Assembly (NCBI GenBank): GCA_020152595.1
Contig: JAIGNY010001587.1
Span: 2,915,501-2,979,500, forward strand
Direction: 5' to 3'
Origin: Chiridota heheva
Taxonomy: Eukaryota > Echinodermata > Holothuroidea > Apodida > Chiridotidae
DNA length: 64,000 nucleotides
Shown here piece by piece: positions 23,201 through 38,200 of this stretch. Position 1 is the first letter of the stretch. Every line of letters starts with the position of its first letter. Below the pieces are notes generated by a model. The model made no database searches, was not told the origin of the DNA, and saw nothing but the letters and a program-made list of their open reading frames with translations. Both the position numbers and the translations under genes were made by a program.

Positions 23201-26200
23201 CAGGTTTGTCCATGGTCATATTCTAGCCTTGTTATCAGGTTTGTCCATGGTCATATTCTAGCCTTGGTATCAGATTTGTCCATGGTCATATTCTAGCCTT
23301 GTTATCAGGTTTGTCCATGGTCATATTCTAGCCTTGTTATCAGGTTTGTCCATGGTCAGATTCTAGCCTTGTTATCAGGTTTGTCCATGGTCAGATTCTA
23401 GCCTTGGTATCAGGTTTGTCCATGGTCATATTCTAGCCTTGGTATCAGGTTTGTCCATGGTCATCATTCTCAGGTTTGTCCATATTCTAGCCTTGGTATC
23501 AGGTTTGTCCATGGTCATATTCTAGCTTGTTATCAGGTTTGTCCATGGTTATCAGTGGTCAGATTCTAGCCTTGTATCAGGTTTGTCCATGGTCATATTC
23601 TAGCCTTGGTATCAGGTTTGTCCATGGTCATATTCTAGCCTTGGTATCAGGTTTGTCCATGGTCATATTCTAGCCTTGTTATCAGGTTTGTCCATGGTTA
23701 GATTCTAGCCTTGGTATCAGGTTTGTCCATGGTCATATTCTAGCCTTGTTATCAGCTTTGTCCATGGTCAGATTCTAAAGCTACCCAATGTGTCTGTATT
23801 GTATGAAGAAAAGAAATGTATTGCTGTATGATATTTTAGTGATATTTCTGTTTCTTTATTTTATATTTAGGGTGCAGCGTTTGGCTTTGGATCCATTGCA
23901 GTGCATGCTAAAGAACAGCTGGCACAATACCTCCCTCAGTTGGTACCCAAGCTATACCGCTACCAATATGATCCCAGTGGTCCGGTCAGGGAGGCCATGA
24001 CCAGCATATGGATTGCTCTAGTCAAGGACAATAAAAATGTGGTAAGGATTTATATTTTTGCTGCTTAAATGATTTGAGTACAAATATACTGATGAAAAGT
24101 GATGATAAGAAAATTTTCTGATGTACTGGACTGATTTCCCACTCGACTCCATAAGCATCTGGGACATTCTGACCATTTAAAGATCCTTTAAAAGTGATTT
24201 TTAGTGTTTCAGTGTGCCTTGTCAGTGTTGGCAGAAAGCTTAAAGCTGCTTTAGAGCTCTGTATAATAGAGCATGGGCGCTTATTACATTGATTATGGGA
24301 CTTCAAACAAAAGTTTTGGTGGGGTCTGTCAATCGAACAACCTTTTTGTGCAGAATTTGTATCATAGATAAATACATGTATCTAGACAGCATCAGTTTTC
24401 TTCATAACAACCATAAACCGGATGTCCAGTTGTCAAGTTGTGTTCAGGTTTATTGTCAAACTCTATGTTCCAAGTCCATCAGGGAAACCCTCATGCTCAA
24501 CTTCTTACATTGCCTGCTTTTGGGCATCATTACAGTAGGGCAATGGGATCATGCTGGAGATAGTAGGTTTTTGTGGGCAGGAACTAGTGAGCATCCATAG
24601 TGCAATGCTAGAGAATCTACTTTGTTCATTTTTTTTTTTTTTTATTTCTAAAAAATTTGAAAATGTTAAGCTTTTTATTGTCCATCCTTCCTTTTCAGGT
24701 TGATACCTACCTAAGAGAAATCCTAGATGACCTTTTGACCCACATGACCGCTGGGGTATGGAGGAGTCGAGAGTCCAGTTGCTGGGCCCTGGCTGATGTC
24801 ATCGTAGGGAGGAGTGTGGACCACGTGGTGGAGTATCTTCCCAAACTGTGGGAGAGCTGCTTTCTCGTGTTGGACGACATCAAGGTTAGATGAAATTAAA
24901 AAGTAGATGTGGCAAATCCCCACTCCCCTCGATCAATGTTGGAAGTCACATTCTACCACATATTTTGCAAAGTGCACAACATTGAAAGGGGGGAGGTGTG
25001 GGTTAATGCCAAACATTTGTGCAATTTCCGCCATGATTGTAGCTTAATATAAAATTTTAGAAAATTCTTAGAGCCACTGAGCTTACGTTTTAGGATATCA
25101 AAGTCTTCACTAAATTTTTTATTAGGAAAGTTATGATTTGAGATGGGGCATGTACAAGTTAAAGGGATATTGAATTACCAAGTTTATTTATATAAGAAAG
25201 TATTAACGAAACAAATTGGTAAAAAATCTATCTTGTTTCATGTAGGAGTTATTCTATTTTAAAGTTTTCACCAGTGTGTTAAAAGGTCACCTTGCAGTGT
25301 AGAGTGAAATTTGAAAATTACAGATCCACGATAATTCTTCATGTATTTCTATCAAATCAAAATTTAGTTTTCTTACTTTTAGAGTGACAGGTACATAAAG
25401 CTTAAGTAGATACCCCATCTCAATAATTAGACAAAAGATTTTACCGATAATTTAGAAAGAGGCAATTAATTTTCAAACATTCACATATGATGATTATTTT
25501 GGATTTGCAGTTATGACACTAAAGGGTCACTTTTCAACACACTGGTGAAATCTTTGAAATGCAATCTTTCTAAACAGATTAAGGTATCATAATGCTGTTC
25601 TTTTTCTTCACTATTTTTTTTCTGTAATAGTCTTCATCATATAAATGAGAATGAAAATTCATGGGAATATTCCTTTAAACATGATGAGTGTGTTTGTGCA
25701 TAGGTATCTATCCTGTTTTTATAGTTGATGCAGTGTGATAGTAGTATTCTAGCTTGTCATGAAGTTTATTAAAAAATTCTTAAGAGTCACTGAGATTAGA
25801 CTTAAGAATATAAAAGTATTCATTGAATTTATTAGCAAGTCATGATATGATGAGGTAGGGCATGTAGATATTCACCTTTTCACTTGTAATAGTAATGTCA
25901 TACTTTATTTTATGTTATACTATTGTTTGCCCTGACATTGTTACCTCCAGCAACGAAGTTGGACGGAGGTTATCTTTTTGCCTGCGTTTGTTTGTTTGTT
26001 TGTTTGTTTGCCATCAAGATATCTCAAGAACTGATGATCGGATTTGGATTAAATTTTGTGTGTGTTGTGTTTGCTGCTTAAGAAAAAAGTGATTAAAATT
26101 TGAGACATATTGGAACAGGAGAAGGCACAAATGGAGGGGTGGGGATGTTTGGATTGAGATCTGTCAAGACTTCCATTGCAAACTTTCCAATGGTATGTGC

Positions 26201-29200
26201 TGAACAATGAATTCGTGACCTGAAAGGATTTTTAAACATATTTATTTTCTGGACTCTAAAGAAAATCAATTCTAGTGGTTGGGTATCAAAGAAAATCAAA
26301 ACAATTGTTTTTGACATGAATAGAAAATGATGGAATGTGAATCTTGCCTGAAAAGAACTCAAACAATGAATGCTTAGTCTGAATAAAACTGTAAACAATA
26401 AGGTAGATGACCCTGAAGTGTTTATAGTGCAAATACTAATCAAAAGTGAGGAGGAGATTTGGGGATAAAGCTGAGTGGGTGGGTCTTAGGATTTCTGAGA
26501 TGAATTGTATTGGGGATGGGGGTTAATTTTACAAAATTTTAGGCATGTTGGAATTATCAAGCAAGCAGAGATATGCTCTTTACAGAGTGCTAACATTCTA
26601 GTTAAGTCCTAAATATACAGATTTGATTTTTTGTTTACTTTTATGTTCTTTTTTATTCTATTCAGGAATCGGTCAGAAAGGCTGCCGAGTCTGCAAGTAA
26701 ATCACTAAAGAAGGTAAGTAGTCTTTGGATAGTTTACTTTGGAAGGTAATTTGTGATATTGATAAAGTGATGATTGGGGAAAATAAATTGTTATTCACTT
26801 ACAAATCATCAATTATTTGAGATACTGACTAATAAAAACTGGGTTGTTGCAGAACTGAGAAATGTTGTAAATATTGGGAAATTTTGATATTAATTTATTG
26901 CAAATATTGATAATGGAAAATACAGAGGTGTTATGAATATTGATCTTTTGTTAAGTAAGCATTGTTCTTAAACAATAAAACTTTCTTTTGCACTCATATC
27001 CCTCCCCCTCCCCTACCCCACTTAATTTAGTGTGTGTGGTATCAGTTTCACATGCTCTTGACATATCATGGTTGTCACATAAATTTATGGTGGTACAATT
27101 TGATTGAATGAAAATGAGAAGAAGGTTGCGTTTGCTTTTATCCCCATGACAGTTTCAGATTTGTGTGAAATAAAAAACAAGCATTACATTTAAATCATTA
27201 ACAAAAGCCAAAATAAAATCAAGCTTGTCCATTTATGTATAAACATTTAAAGGTATAGGGACAGACAGATAGCAACAACATGGCTTAAAATGACTTGAAA
27301 TATACAAAATCATAATATATGATCATAATAGATAATATAATATACTCAATCATAAAAATTGCAAAAAGCCCCATCAAAATTGGTTAAAAATTGACCATTT
27401 TACAGCATTTTGAAATTTTGGTACTGAATTGGCATAAATTGCACGATATTTTGTGACATCACAACAAGAACACCATGGCTTTTGTTTATGGTAATGTATT
27501 GTTTTTCAATCCTTTCCCCAAATAGTATGAGAGGAAGCAGTTGGCCATAATGCAAAGTAAATGAAATTTTGTTATAGCCTTGACCCATATTTAGCCGTAA
27601 AATGCAGTTTGATCATCTGTGGTGTCTGAAAATGCAGTTTGATTATCTGTGGTGTCGTAAAATGCAGTTTGATTATCTGTGGTGTCGTAAAATGCAGTTT
27701 GATTATCTGTGGTGTGTGAAATTTGGGAGACAAATACAAAGGGTTACATGAAAGCTTGTGATTTCTTGTCCATACATCATAACTTTGACACATGTTTAAA
27801 AATTCTTCAAAATTTAATTTGTTATAACCTAAAAGCTGCAAATGTTATTTGAAGCATTTTATGACTTATTTGTTCAGAATTGCATGCTCCCTCATCCCTT
27901 CATCTGAATAAAAACATGTCTGTATACCTGCTGCAAAGTGAGTTCTTGCACAATTAGGGTATAACAAAAAAAGTGGCTCAGTAGTTCTTGCAAACATGTT
28001 TCGTATTGTCATCAAAGAAAGTGACAAGTAGTGACTTTGATTTCATTGTAAGTAAGGGTTTTTTTTTTATAAAGAGGCTCCTTGGGTTGTCACAAAGTTG
28101 CATATTCTTACCCATAGTTCATCGCAAAAAGTGGCTTATTCGGGGCTCGAAATTAGCCTAAGCCTGCCAGCCTGAGGCTACTTAATTTTACGCATGGGCT
28201 GGCATGATTAAAATTATTCAAGACCATCAAGCTAGTCTTGTAATCAGAATTATTGCAGTGTGTTTATGTGAGACATGAAGAAACAAGCTTGTAGAAAGTA
28301 CAGTTGGGCTAGTGAATGTGAGGTGAGAAAGCCTGATGGGCTAGTGATAAACCAATGCTAATTTCCAGACCTGGGCTTATTGCCTTTCTTTTAAACTAAC
28401 TTATTGTGGTTATTGGGTTGGGTTGTTGTGAATAGTGACCTATTGACATTATTAACAGATTGTCCCAATGATAAAATGTTCATTTTGTAGGTGACTGTGA
28501 AGCTGTGTGATTTGACGTACGGTAGGGTGGGGCAGAAGGCGGTGAGCCTGGTGCTGCCTTGCCTCCTGAGGAGAGGACTATCCAGCACTGTCAAGGAGGT
28601 ACAGGGTATAAGGTGCGTAAAGATCTTATTTAAAGCAAAGGTATCGTCCCAATTATACATTTCAGGAGTGACCGCCATGCTTGCAACGTCACTTCCCTTT
28701 TGATCAATTTTGTCTATTTGTCGCGAGAAATCTGCAATGTTATTGATCACACATCCACTGGACTGAACAAAGGGGCCTAAATCTGTTATCGATCACACAT
28801 CCACTGGACTGAACAATGGGGCCTAAATCTGTTATCAATCACACATCCACTGGACTGAACAAAGGGGCCTAAATCTGTTATCGATCACACATCCACTGGA
28901 CTGAACAAAGGGGCCTAAATCTGTTATTGATTACACATCCACTGGACTGAACAAAGGAGCCTAAATCTGTTATCAATCACACATCCACTGGACTGAACAA
29001 AGGGGCCTAAATCTGTTATCGATCACACATCCACTGGACTGAACAAAGGGGCCTAAATCTGTTATCGATCACACATCCACTGGACTGAACAAAGGGGCCT
29101 AAATCTGTTATCGATCACACATCCACTGGACTGAACAAAGGGGCCTAAATCTGTTATCGATCACACATCCACTGGACTGAACAAAGGGGCCTAAATCTGT

Positions 29201-32200
29201 TATCGATCACACATCCACTGGACTGAACAAAGGGGCCTAAATCTGTTATCAATCACACATCCACTGGACTGAACAAAGGGGCCTAAATCTGTTATCGATC
29301 ACACATCCACTGGACTGAACAAAGGGGCCTAAATCTGTTATTGATCACACATCCACTGGATCACACATCCACTGGACTGAACAAAGGGGCCTAAATCTGT
29401 TATCGATCACACATCCTGGACTGAACAAAGGGGCCTAAATCTGTTATCGATCACACATCCACTGGACTGAACAAGGGGCCTAAATCTGTTATCGATCACA
29501 CATCCACTGGACTGAACAAAGGGGCCTAAATCTGTTATCGATCACACATCCACTGGACTGAACAAAGGGGCCTAAATCTGTTATCGATCACACATTCACT
29601 GGACTGAACAAAGGGGCCTAAATCTGTTATCGATCACACATCCACTGGACTGAACAAAGGGGCCTAAATCTGTTATCAATCACACATCCACTGGACTGAA
29701 CAATGGGGCCTAAATCTGTTATCGATCACACATCCACTGGACTGAACAAAGGGGCCTAAATCTGTTATCGATCACACATCCACTGGACTGAACAAAGGGG
29801 CCTAAATCTCTTATCAATCACACATCCACTGGACTGAACAATGGGGCCTAAATCTGTTATCGATCACACATCCACTGGACTGAACAATGGGGCCTAAATC
29901 TGTTATCAATCACACATCCACTGGACTGAACAAAGGGGCCTAAATCTGTTATCGATCACACATCCACTGGACTGAATGAACAAAGGGGCCTAAATCTGTT
30001 ATCGATCACACATCCACTGGACTGAACAAAGGGGCCTAAATCTGTTATTGATTACACATCCACTGGACTGAACAAAGGAGCCTAAATCTGTTATCAATCA
30101 CACATCCACTGGACTGAACAAAGGGGCCTAAATCTGTTATCGATCACACATCCACTGGACTGAACATAGGGGCCTAAATCTGTTATCGATCACACATCCA
30201 CTGGACTGAACAAAGGGGCCTAAATCTGTTATCGATCACACATCCACTGGACTGAACAAAGGGGCCTAAATCTGTTATCGATCACACATTCACTGGACTG
30301 AACAAAGGGGCCTAAATCTGTTATCGATCACACATCCACTGGACTGAACAAAGGGGCCTAAATCTCTTATCGTTCACACATTCACTGGACTGAACAAAGG
30401 GGCCTAAATCTGTTATCGATCACACATCCACTGGACTGAACAAAGGGGCCTAAATCTCTTATCGATCACACATCCACTGGATTGAACAAAGGGGCCTAAA
30501 TCTCTTATCGATCACACATCCACTGGACTGAACAAAGGGGCCTAAATCTCTTATCGATCACACATCCACTGGACTGAACAAAGGGGCCCAAATCTCTTAT
30601 CGAAAACACATCCACTGGACTGAACAAAGGGGCCTAAATCTGTTATCGATCACACATCCACTGGACTGAACAAAGGGGCCTAAATCTCTTATCGATCACA
30701 CATCCACTGGACTGAACAAAGGGGCCCAAATCTGTTATCAATCACACATCCACTGGACTGAACAAAGGGGCCTAAATCTGTTATCGATCACACATCCACT
30801 GGACTGAACAAAGGGGCCTAAATCTGGTATCGAAAACAAATCACAGATTTCTCGCAATCAATAAGAAAGCTTGAAAACTGAAAGTGACGTTACATTTCAG
30901 CTATCAACATCTCCCTCCTACATCCAACCATCCCAGCTTTAATCTACTGATTGTAGAATTGATTACAGAAAGGTTACTTGGAAGTGTTCAGTACGTGCTT
31001 GTACTAGTATATTAAGTTACAATCTGAGCTGGTTTTAGCATTTCTGTTGGGACTCTTGTATACCACAAGACATGGTTATACATTTAAAGTCACTTATTTG
31101 TACTGGTTTTAGTCTTGCTTTGCCACCGAATTCATTGTTTTACTAACAATGAATTCCTTTTTTCTGTTACAATTCAGTTTGATCTCTACAACCCTCTCAA
31201 AGGAATGTTTCCTTGAATTTTCATTTTTATATATATGATAGAATACTATTAAGGAAACAATTTGGTGTAATAATCATGTTGATATCTTTCTTCGTTTAGG
31301 GAGTTACTGCGCGAGTGTGTTGAACAGTGATCTCGCAGTGTAAAATGTGATGTCATAAAGGCAGTTTCAAGACAATTCTTATGTATTTCTATATAACAAA
31401 AAAAATATTCTTCTTTTGTAAAGTGTAAGGTTCATGAGCAGATGGACAAAGCCCATTCTTATATAGTGTATGTTATACCCCATCTCAATGAATAAACAAC
31501 AAATGCTTCCAGCAATTTAGGAAGAGGCAGTTAATTTTTAAAGAAATATATAAAATTGTCTTAGATCTTTATGACATCACACTGAACATTGTGAGGTCAC
31601 TTTTCAACACAATTGCGCAATCTTTGAAATGCAATAACTCCTAAAAGGAAAGATAACAACGTGATTTTTACATCAAATTGTTTCTTTCATAATCCTGCAT
31701 CATAAATATTTGAAAATGAAAATTCATGAGAATATTCCTGTCATCTACAGGATCACTTAAAGGTGTATGGACATGTAGAGGCAGCATAAGGCAAAATGAG
31801 TCAAAATGTTTGAGTAACCATCAAAGTGGCAAACAATTTCATCAGCTTTTTCGGGCATGATCTTTTTCTTCATTTTAGTGAGTGGAATTAAGGAAATGAA
31901 TGTACAGAATATGATTGCAAATATTAAAAACTCTTAAACTACTTCCAAAATATGTAATGTTTTCAGCTTTAAAACTTCTGATTGTATTTTGTATTTTTGT
32001 TAAGGAGCAGATGACATGTAAAACTGATATAAATCCTGAAATATAATTGCCCATTTCGTTTTCCCAGTTTGTCCACACTCGTGAGCGTGAGCAAGAATGC
32101 TGGCAAACTACTCAAGCCTCACATTCCTCTCCTGGTGACGGCTCTGCTGGAATCCCTCAGCAGCCTGGAATCTCAGGACATGAACTACCTGAGTCTGCAT

Positions 32201-35200
32201 CTCAGTGAGAGCAAGGAAAGTATGGAAAAGGTAACAAGACATAACTCAGAATGCTTTCCTTCCTCCTCTGTTGCTCTCCCCTCACTCTCCCCCTTTCCTG
32301 CTTACCTTTCCTTGACCCTTATCATCCCCATGACCCTTACCGTCCTTGCCCTTAACCTCCCCTTGCCCCTCACTTCCCCCCTTGCCCCTCCCTCCCCTTG
32401 CCCCCTCACCCCTAGCCCATCACCTCCCCTTGCCCCTCACCTCCATCCTCACTTTGGCCTCCCCCAAAGTTTTTGGTGACTAGTAATATCCATGACTTAA
32501 TCAGCAGTCTTTCAGACAAGTATCTTTTTTATTAACTTGAGGGCAGAATTGTTCATTTAAAGTGACTTTATTGTGACAAGATTTGCTCTTGACGATTCAA
32601 ACATTTATCACTTAATAATAATGTGGGCAGTTTGATATTTCAATAACTCTCTGGTCATTCAGTGACTATTTAAGTGGTCATTGTACAGCCATTTGGTAAC
32701 CCAGTTTGTTAACCCACTTTGCTATTTGTTTAATTTCAGCTGGACAATGTCAGGATAGCTGCCACAAAGTCATCACCGATGATGGAAACTATTAATTTGG
32801 TGAGTAGCCTTATTTGTATATTTTTTGTGTTCTGTGTCAGAATAAACTGAATGTGTAAAGAATTGCTTAAAGAGTTGTTTCTTGAAGGTATATGGACAGG
32901 TAGCAACCACTTTGCCTAAATTGATACAAATGCCCTTCATTAACACTAACATATGGACAGGTAGCAACCACTTTGCCTAAATTGATACAAATGCCCTTCA
33001 TTAACACTAACATATGGACAGGTAGCAACCACTTTGCCTAAATTGATACAAATGCCCTTCATTAACACTCACATATGGACAGGTAGCAACCACTTTGCCT
33101 AAATTGATACAAATACCCTTCATAAACACTCACATATGGACAGGTAGCAACCACTGTGCCTAAATTGATACAAATACCCTTCATAAACACTCACATATGG
33201 ACAGGTAGCAACCACTTTGCCTAAATTGATACAAATACCCTTCATAAACTCTCACATATGGACAGGTAGCAACCACTTTGCCTAAATTGATACAAATACC
33301 CTTCATAAACACTCACATATGGACAGGTAGCAACCACTTTGCCTAAATTGATACAAATACTCTTCATAAACACTCACATATGGACAGGTAGCAACCACTG
33401 TGCCTAAATTGATACAAATACCCTTCATAAACACTCACATATGGACAGGTAACAACCACTTTGCCTAAATTGTTACAAATACCCTTCATAAACACTCACA
33501 TATGGACAGGTAGCAACCACTTTGCCTAAATTGATACAAATGCCCTTCATTAACACTCACATATGGACAGGTAGCAACCACTTTGCCTAAATTGATACAA
33601 ATACCCTTCATAAACACTCACATATGGACAGGTAGCAACCACTTTGCCTAAATTGATACAAATGCCCTTCATTAACACTCACATATGGACAGGTAGCAAC
33701 CACTTTGCATAAATTGATACAAATACCCTCATAAACACTCACATATGGACAGGTAGCAACCACTTTGCATAACTTGATACAAATGCCCTTCATTAACACT
33801 CACATATGGACAGGTAGCAACCACTTTGCATAAATTGATACAAATGCTCTCATAAACACTCACTACAAACACTTTCCTACAAAATCGATCCCAGAATGTT
33901 AAAGATCCGGCTTATTTTTAGGTCTCCAAACGTATGCTCATTACGTATCGTTTTTTCGTGATGTAAAGATAAGACAGCACAACACTAAGTTCTGTGAAAG
34001 TTACAGTGTACCATACAGTAAAACTTGCAGCCTAACGTAACAAGTGCAGTTAGCCAGTCATAAAGAAATAATGGATCAGAACTTGAGTCGATATTTCCTC
34101 TTTATCCACGAGAAAATGTCCTAAAATACTTAACATATTGCTAATTAAGCGATATTCTAATGTCTGATTCAATGAGACTGATTTTTTAGCGTAGCCTAGG
34201 CAATGTGACACTAAAAGTTATGCATTGTAGGCCTCGCTGTCTGCTTATTCTTACGTCAATCGCCTTCTTTTTTTTAATAGTGGAAATCGAGCTGTTTCTT
34301 GGGGCTGAATTTTTCACATTTTTGCAAATATTTTAGAAACGAGTGGAAATTTGTGATAGATGTATGTTAATGAAATGTTCAGAATATAAAAAGGAACATG
34401 GCAAAATACCTGTCCATATACCTTTAATTTATTCTTACCCTTGTCTGCCTCTCTTGGTTGAAGAAGTGATGAAAAAATGATATGGATTTAGGTTTGTATG
34501 CTGTTGAATCGTGAGTGAATGATATTATGTATATGCACAGGTACAAACGTTTTCTGTTCAAGCATGTACTGAAAAGAGCATTAAATTCTGAGTTAGATAG
34601 TCTTTGAATTTTAAAAATTGCATGTGTGGTCTTCAAGTTATGAGTAATCAAAGTTTAAAAAGTTTTTAATATATTAAAAAAATGTTATGTATGAACAGGA
34701 AAAAACCTCAAAATGCTTTTGTTTTTCTTCCTCAAATTCAGTCCTTGAAAATGTTCAAAATGCCATTCTCTAGCTTGAGGGTGGTTGGGGTGTAGTAAAG
34801 ATCAAATCCTCTTCATTACAATTATCTTCCTTTTTCTAAAGAGAAATGGTAGAGGGTTAAAAAACAATGGATTACATAAGAGAATGGAGACTATGTCCTG
34901 TACATACATCACAAGAGTAAAACAAAACTTTGCCCACATTTACATAAAAATGTTTATTAAGCTGTAAAATGGCCAATTTTAAATGGATTTGGATGGAATC
35001 ATTTGCTTTCTTTATGTTTTTTAGTGAATTTTTAATTCAACTTAGCTAATGTTGCCCTCTACCTATACCTTAAACTATCTATATAGTATGTGAACTTCTT
35101 TGGGATATTTCAATCTTGAAGATGGTCAGTTATGTTTTATAGTAATTGAATCTTCAACCACATGATTCATTAGAGTATGTATTAGAGTGATAGTATGTTA

Positions 35201-38200
35201 ACTTCCTGCTGGTAGATTGTTCATTTCTAAAGATTTCTAAGTCGCACAGTTTAAGCTTTATAGCATTACCTATTATTACTGAGCAATTTCTTCCAGAGCT
35301 TTAACTTCAATCTTAGATAAAACTGTTGGATGAGTTCAGCATTGTGCACAAAGAGCTAAATGTTTAGTGTTGTCAGTCTTTATTATTTCATTCCTCGATT
35401 TTTTACTCTCCACTCCCCCCCACCTCCTCCACCACCCTCCTTTTTTCCATGTTGGAAGTTTTTTGTGTTTTGCCTAATTTAAAAAGCTATCAACACTGGT
35501 CAACATTGAATGGGATTTGGAGAGGGGGAGGGTTGATATATTAAGGTAGGGTATAGGACACTGGGGATGTCAAGGAAAATTTCCTTTAGAAAAATAATAA
35601 TAATGATAAAAATGATAGAATACAGATCGAAGAATCACTATAAGGAAAAGTACCATTATTTATCGCGTGTTGTATCGTGAATGTTGAATAATAAAGAATA
35701 TAAAAATATTTTCATAAAAAAAAGAGCAAATTTTCAGTGTTCTGATGTAGTTTGTCTAAGGTACATATAGTTTTTAGCTTGAGTAACTTAATTTAGGAAT
35801 AAGATATTATTTGTGGATGTTCTGATAATTTAAGTATTCCTGATGACATCACAATAACGTGCGTAAATCTGAACAACCAGTTGACGGTGAAAACAAAAGC
35901 ATTTTATTATACAGCCAGTGTGAAATTGGTCACCTTTAGAGGCCTAAATCTCTACGTTCGCTTTGGTAATTTTGCAGGAAATTGTTGCTAATGTGGAGGA
36001 AATATCAAAAGAAAAGTTCATTTTGAAGTTTGAAATATATGTATTATGCGTACGTAGAATAAAGCGTGGTGTTCACTTGTGCACAAATCGTAGCACATTT
36101 TTACCGACAAAGGGTCCCGGATGTTCAAAATGCCTGAATGACCGAATACTCGAATATGCAGAAAATTCACACAAGTTTACCTTTGTTTCCATAGTGTGTG
36201 CAATATACAGATGGGGAAATTCTCTCTGAACTGGTGCCAAGGGTCAATGATCTAATCAAGAGTGGGATTGGTATTGGAACAAAGGTAAGGTCAGGGACAA
36301 TTCTTCCATTGTCACAGATATCGTACAGGTAAAAGAAGTTACCATCTTATAGTTGCTTCCTTTGCTTCATCAGTGGCAACATACATCCAAAAATCCTACA
36401 GATTCATGGGTCACTGTTGTGCTGCCCACCTATGTGATGGTGGGGGGGACAATTAATACGCACCTGAGAAAACATAAAAGATATTTAGCAATAGCAATAA
36501 GTAGATTCTGTCAAAAAAGATAGTGGACAGGTATGAAAAGTGTGAAAAGCAATCTTTGCTGGTAAATTGAAATTTTATTGTACAATATTTTTGTAATGAA
36601 ATTCAGGCAAAATTGAATAAGAATCTATTATTCAGGCAAAACACTCTTATCCCCCTAAAAAATGTTGGGCATATACACCCTATGGCTTCCCTGTTTTTTA
36701 TAAACGGACATGGTATGCAACCCCAAAAATTCAAAATAGCAAATATTAACTTCAAACAATAATTATTTCCAGAAAAAGAAAAATTTTGCTGCGGAAATAT
36801 AAGTACAAAACACAAACAAGCTACATTAGATCTTTCTCAGTCAAAATAAATTTTTGTTGGTGTGTGTCACATTGTGCATTTTCCACTTGAAAGAAAAGTT
36901 ATTATATAATTTTAGCATAAGACCTTTACCCTTTATTATTTGATACAGGCTGGCTGTGCCCATCTCATTATGTTATTGTTACAACAATGCCCAATGGACA
37001 TGGGGCCATATGCAGGTAAGAATCATTCTCTAAAGTTAATTTTACTTTCTTGTATATACAAACCCTTATCAAATCTGAATCAGCATTTTTCAGAAATCTA
37101 ATTTAAATAATGTCACATGGCTAAAATTCATGTGTCCATAATGGACCAATCATGCACTGGGGAAATCTTTTCGACCAATCAAATACTGGGTGCCTGTCTG
37201 CACAATTCATGCACAGTATGAGACACAAGCATAGGGGAAAAAAGCTTTCACACGCTCATTCTAACTGCGTTATACATGATATAATACGCACATGCATTGT
37301 TTTCAAGTTTTCTTCCAGTAACTGCAGCTGATTGGTTGGGTAACCAAGGGAAAATTCTTCCCAGCAGTTGATTGGTCGAGCCAATCACCCTCGAGTAAAC
37401 TCGTTTTTAATAAAATATCTAGGTAGTGGTTTTCTTGTGCTTTTTCTACAGTTATTTTTCCCACCTACTTTAAACATATTTTTCTGTGTCACAAAGGAGT
37501 TATTATATAAAAAAATCCAGGGTTTATTATTAACTAAAAATCATTTTGTTATTTCCATTCAGGAAAACTTCTGGGCTCCTTTCTGTCAGGTTTAAATGAC
37601 AAAAGCTCCGCTGTGAGAAAGACTAATGCAACCGCTATTGGACACCTTATAAAAGTGAGTCCATTCTCTGTTTGACACTTTTGTTTTGATTAATGATTGA
37701 TTGGCATGTAGTGTAGGTTTTTCCTTTTCATACGGGATTTACATGTATTTTCCTGATTTATGAGGGATTTAAAGTTCAGCAGTAATTGGGTGATGCAGGG
37801 TGGGAAAAAATGTTTGGAGGGGTATACAATTCCGAGAGAAGTGGTTGGATGTGTTGTGACATTAAAGGATTATTTCAGGGTTCAAGCAAGTCCATCTTAT
37901 ATGAAGGAGGACTTGAATATTACAAAATGGTGAAATAAGCATTCAAAAAAATCTTACTCCATTAAGGAAATATTAGAGTTTTAAGTTTGGTATTATTTGT
38001 GTAGAAACAACTGAAATCAGACACTAGTTATGACATCACAGCCTCAAATTGCTTTGTGTGTTTTATCATCTTATCTAAAACATTGTTTACCGTTTACAAA
38101 ATTAATACATCATTTTTAGGAAAAATTACCTAGAAAGTGCCCTTATCAGTTTCCAACAATACTTTGCATTTAAAATCAATATTCATTCACACCACAAACA

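Noticed and set aside
32230..32479. C-terminal Pro/Leu-rich extension of ECPAS exon 10
   Set aside because: A good donor (GTAACA) follows the Lys codon at 32230, and exon 11 resumes the conserved protein in phase. The extension is intron read-through in a C/T-rich stretch.
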